DNA from: Rhodospirillales bacterium
Lineage (GTDB): Bacteria > Pseudomonadota > Alphaproteobacteria > Acetobacterales > Acetobacteraceae
Reading direction: 5' to 3'
DNA length: 8,133 bases
NCBI GenBank assembly: GCA_025352915.1
Contig: JANXSA010000305.1
Coordinates: 1 to 8,133 of the forward strand
Of this stretch, positions 5,192-8,133 are shown one piece after another. The position numbers and the translations under genes are program-made. The notes under the pieces were generated by a model. It ran no database searches. It saw only the letters and a program-made list of their open reading frames with translations, and was not told where the DNA came from. Position 1 is the stretch's first letter, and the number at the start of each line of letters is the position of its first letter.

Positions 5192-5839
5192 ATGGCGTGG
5201 GATCGTGATCCCGTTGAAGTCTACAATAACGGCCTGGTTCCCATGGTGGTCGAGCAGACCGCGCGCGGCGAGCGGGCTTTCGACATCTATTCCCGCTTGC
5301 TGAAGGAGCGGATCATCTTTCTGACCGGTCCGGTCTATGACCAGGTCAGCGCGCTGATCTGTGCCCAGCTGCTGTTCCTGGAGAGCGAGAATCCCGGCAA
5401 GGAGATTTCGTTCTACATCAACAGTCCCGGCGGCGTGGTCTCGGCGGGCCTGGCGATTTACGACACCATGCAGTACATCCGCTGCCCGGTCTCGACCGTG
5501 TGCATCGGCCAGGCGGCCTCGATGGGCAGCCTGTTGCTGACCGCCGGCGCGCATGGCAAGCGCTTCACCCTGCCGTATGCGCGGATCATGGTGCACCAGC
5601 CTTCGGGCGGGGCGCAGGGCCAGGCGACCGATATCGAGATCCAGGCGCGCGAGATCCTCAAGACCCGCGCGCTGCTGAACGGCATCTATGTGCGCCATAC
5701 TGGCCAGCCGATCGAGGCGATCGAGCGCAAGCTGGAGCGCGACACGTATATGTCCGCCGAAGAGGCGCGTGATTTCGGCCTGGTCGACCAGGTGGTGGAA
5801 AGCCGTCCGCCGATCGTCGATCCGGACGCGAAGCCCTGA
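5192..5839 (+). CDS. clpP: ATP-dependent Clp protease proteolytic subunit ClpP
   Basis: A 215-residue serine peptidase that assembles as a double heptameric ring and degrades proteins fed by ClpX (or ClpA). The catalytic triad is intact: S110 in [10 protein letters not shown]135 in [10 protein letters not shown] and D184 in LERDTYMS. The spacing equals the E. coli mature enzyme (S97, H122, D171) shifted by 13, which implies a short N-terminal propeptide. Residues around [20 protein letters not shown] (16-35) are the usual axial-loop and N-terminal segment. ATG 5192 is chosen because GAAGGG (5177-5182) lies 9 bases upstream and [13 protein letters not shown] resembles family starts; an in-frame GTG at 5132 would add 20 residues with no SD. 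It lies 182 bp before clpX and after the tig palindrome. Confidence 0.97.
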   Translation: MAWDRDPVEVYNNGLVPMVVEQTARGERAFDIYSRLLKERIIFLTGPVYDQVSALICAQLLFLESENPGKEISFYINSPGGVVSAGLAIYDTMQYIRCPVSTVCIGQAASMGSLLLTAGAHGKRFTLPYARIMVHQPSGGAQGQATDIEIQAREILKTRALLNGIYVRHTGQPIEAIERKLERDTYMSAEEARDFGLVDQVVESRPPIVDPDAKP

Positions 5840-5953
5840 GCAGGGTGGAAACGCCGCGGTTACCTTTCCGTGGCATGTTGTGTGCATGATGATCGCAGTG
5901 TCCGATCCTGGGGTCGGGCCGGTGCGGTCGTCGGTATCGGGGGCCGGGTTCTT

Positions 5954-6010
5954 GTCCGGCGCACGGACCGGAGTCTAGACTTCCGGGTGAGTGATCCCGC
6001 ATTTGCGGGA
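5954..6010 (+). promoter_or_regulatory. Three consecutive dyad sequences in the clpX leader
   Basis: In order these are GTCCG (5954-5958) with CGGAC (5964-5968); the perfect 10-bp palindrome AGTCTAGACT (5972-5981) flanked by CCGG on both sides (5968-5971 and 5983-5986); and TCCCGCA (5995-6001) with TGCGGGA (6004-6010), seven pairs around two bases. The last ends one base before the strong SD AGGAGGG (6012-6018) of clpX. They could be operator half-sites or leader hairpins. I found no convincing -35/-10 pair in this gap. Confidence 0.45.
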
Positions 6011-6021
6011 CAGGAGGGCGT

Positions 6022-7275
<1,254 letters not shown>

Positions 7276-7335
7276 GCGCCCGGTCGGGCGGGTTTCAAGG
7301 GCTCCGGTACGCGGCCCGGGCTTGACTGATGTGCG

Positions 7336-7364
7336 AGGGACGCCGCAACCCGGGCGGCGTCTTT
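7336..7364 (+). terminator. Probable intrinsic terminator after clpX
   Basis: GACGCCGC (7339-7346) pairs perfectly with GCGGCGTC (7354-7361) around a 7-base loop. G-U and A-T pairs extend the stem to 7336/7364. The T stretch is short (TCTTT, 7360-7364), so termination may be partial. A smaller hairpin, CGCCCG/CGGGCG at 7277-7290 followed by GGTTTC, lies directly after the clpX stop and could add to it. A stop here would separate lon transcription from clpX. Confidence 0.6.
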
Positions 7365-7377
7365 GATCCGTCACACT

Positions 7378-7407
7378 CTTGCGGCATGCGCGGGGCATGA
7401 CGATATC
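7378..7407 (+). promoter_or_regulatory. Candidate lon promoter, possibly heat-shock type
   Basis: CTTGCGG (7378-7384) has the RpoH CTTG core. After 17 bases from TTGCGG comes GATATC (7402-7407), preceded by C, so CGATAT resembles the ATAT-type -10 of alphaproteobacterial heat-shock promoters. It lies after the clpX terminator and would leave a leader of about 130 bases. The match is weak as a sigma-70 promoter; position and lon's usual heat-shock control are the main support. Confidence 0.3.
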
Positions 7408-7442
7408 CGATCCCATCTGCTGGTTCAGCATCTGATCCCCCT

Positions 7443-7455
7443 CCGCCAATGGCGG
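7443..7455. promoter_or_regulatory. 13-bp palindrome in the lon leader
   Basis: CCGCCA (7443-7448) and TGGCGG (7450-7455) are exact reverse complements around a single A. The near-zero loop favours a DNA-binding dyad over an RNA hairpin. It lies between the candidate promoter and the lon start. A nearby TGCTG/CAGCA pair (7418-7430) is weaker. No regulator can be named. Confidence 0.35.
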
Positions 7456-7541
7456 CCAGGTTCGGACGTCGTTCTGGGGATGTGGCCCGTGCCCATGGTT
7501 GGGGCGGTCTGCGTACCGACTGTCCCTATGGAGGTCATTTG

Positions 7542-8133
7542 ATGTCTGATTCTGATAAGAAAGCCGCTGCACCTGCCGCCGGCGAGTTGCTCCCGGTGCT
7601 GCCGCTGCGCGATATCGTCGTCTTTCCGCACATGATCGTGCCGTTATTCGTCGGGCGCGAGAAATCGGTTCGTGCGCTGGAAGCGGCGATGAAGGACGAC
7701 AAGCAGATCCTGCTGGTCGCCCAGAAGAATGCTGCCCAGGACGACCCCTCGGCCGATGACATCTTTCGCATCGGCACGGTGTCAACGATCCTGCAATTGC
7801 TGAAGCTGCCCGACGGCACGGTGAAGGTGCTGGTCGAGGGCGGCAAGCGGGCGGAGATCACCACCTTCAAGGAAACCGAGCAGTATTTCGAGGCGTTTGT
7901 CGAGCCGATGGCCGACCGCGAGGCGGATGCCAAGGACCTAGACGCGCTGGGCCGGACGGTGGTGAGCCAGTTCGAGCAATACATCAAGCTCAACAAGAAG
8001 ATCGCGCCCGAGGTTCTGGTCTCGCTGAACCAGATTGACGACCCCAGCAAGCTGGCCGACAGCATCGCCCAGCATTTGAACCTGAAGATTCCCGAGAAGC
8101 AGGAGCTGCTGGAGACCGCGAAGGTTGGCGAGC
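7542..8133 (+). CDS. lon: ATP-dependent protease Lon, N-terminal 197 residues (cut by window end)
   Basis: The frame runs from ATG 7542 to the window edge without a stop. Lon is a homo-oligomeric AAA+ serine protease that degrades misfolded and regulatory proteins. Only the N-terminal LON substrate-binding domain is visible: LLPVLPLRDIVVFPHMIVPL (16-35) and FVGREKSVRALEAAM (36-50) are its standard opening. These are followed by IFRIGTVSTILQLLKLPDG and VLVEGGKRAEI and the helical region QFEQYIKLNKKIAPEV. The ATPase and Ser-Lys protease parts lie beyond the window and cannot be checked. GGAGGT (7530-7535), 6 bases upstream, is a near-perfect SD and fixes the start. It follows clpX by 266 bp, with a terminator-like hairpin and candidate promoter between them, so it probably has its own transcript. 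Confidence 0.96.
   Translation, partial: MSDSDKKAAAPAAGELLPVLPLRDIVVFPHMIVPLFVGREKSVRALEAAMKDDKQILLVAQKNAAQDDPSADDIFRIGTVSTILQLLKLPDGTVKVLVEGGKRAEITTFKETEQYFEAFVEPMADREADAKDLDALGRTVVSQFEQYIKLNKKIAPEVLVSLNQIDDPSKLADSIAQHLNLKIPEKQELLETAKVGE

Noticed and set aside
7397..7435. Short 12-codon frame (MTISDPICWFSI) as a leader peptide for lon
   Set aside because: It has no SD and no attenuator-like codon run; it is likely a chance frame.

Overview
The window reads as a conserved chromosomal core segment of a GC-rich alphaproteobacterium, most likely Acetobacteraceae or a close Rhodospirillales relative. Reasons: very high GC3, protein sequences of alphaproteobacterial type, a 97-residue orphan protein of a kind I associate with that group, and a divergent pair of polyprenyl synthase and DUF2007/methyltransferase genes. 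The family assignment is inference; no rRNA or other taxonomic marker is present.

Left part (1-1318, + strand): the C-terminal end of a class I ribonucleotide reductase small subunit (NrdB), a membrane-anchored SCO1/SenC copper chaperone, and a 97-residue conserved hypothetical protein. Middle (1315-3410): a TrmN6-like N6-adenine methyltransferase and a DUF2007 protein form a minus-strand pair with a 4-bp stop/start overlap. The methyltransferase stop interlocks with the stop of the 97-residue gene in a CTAG. The DUF2007 gene is divergent from a long-chain polyprenyl diphosphate synthase, which makes the ubiquinone side chain. Then come a tRNA-Leu(UAG) with encoded CCA and the protein quality-control block tig-clpP-clpX-lon (3649 to the window end), all on the + strand. 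Trigger factor folds nascent chains, ClpXP and Lon degrade proteins, and this gene order is widely conserved in proteobacteria.

The intergenic regions hold most of the unexplained structure. The main one is a 106-bp, near-perfect 48-bp-stem inverted repeat between tig and clpP, whose arms are themselves built of smaller hairpins. Others are a hairpin flush with the SCO1 ribosome binding site, a 16-bp tandem repeat after SCO1, a stem-loop overlapping the likely tRNA promoter, three consecutive dyads upstream of clpX, and a terminator-like hairpin after clpX. No gap without a gene exceeds 300 bp; the largest is clpX-lon at 266 bp.

I see no defence system, mobile element with a transposase or integrase, CRISPR array or secondary-metabolism gene. 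The window is mostly housekeeping. The points most worth a second look are the nested palindrome, an IGF-to-IGY change in the ClpP-docking loop of ClpX, the odd codon use at the NrdB tail, and the uncharacterised 97-residue protein.
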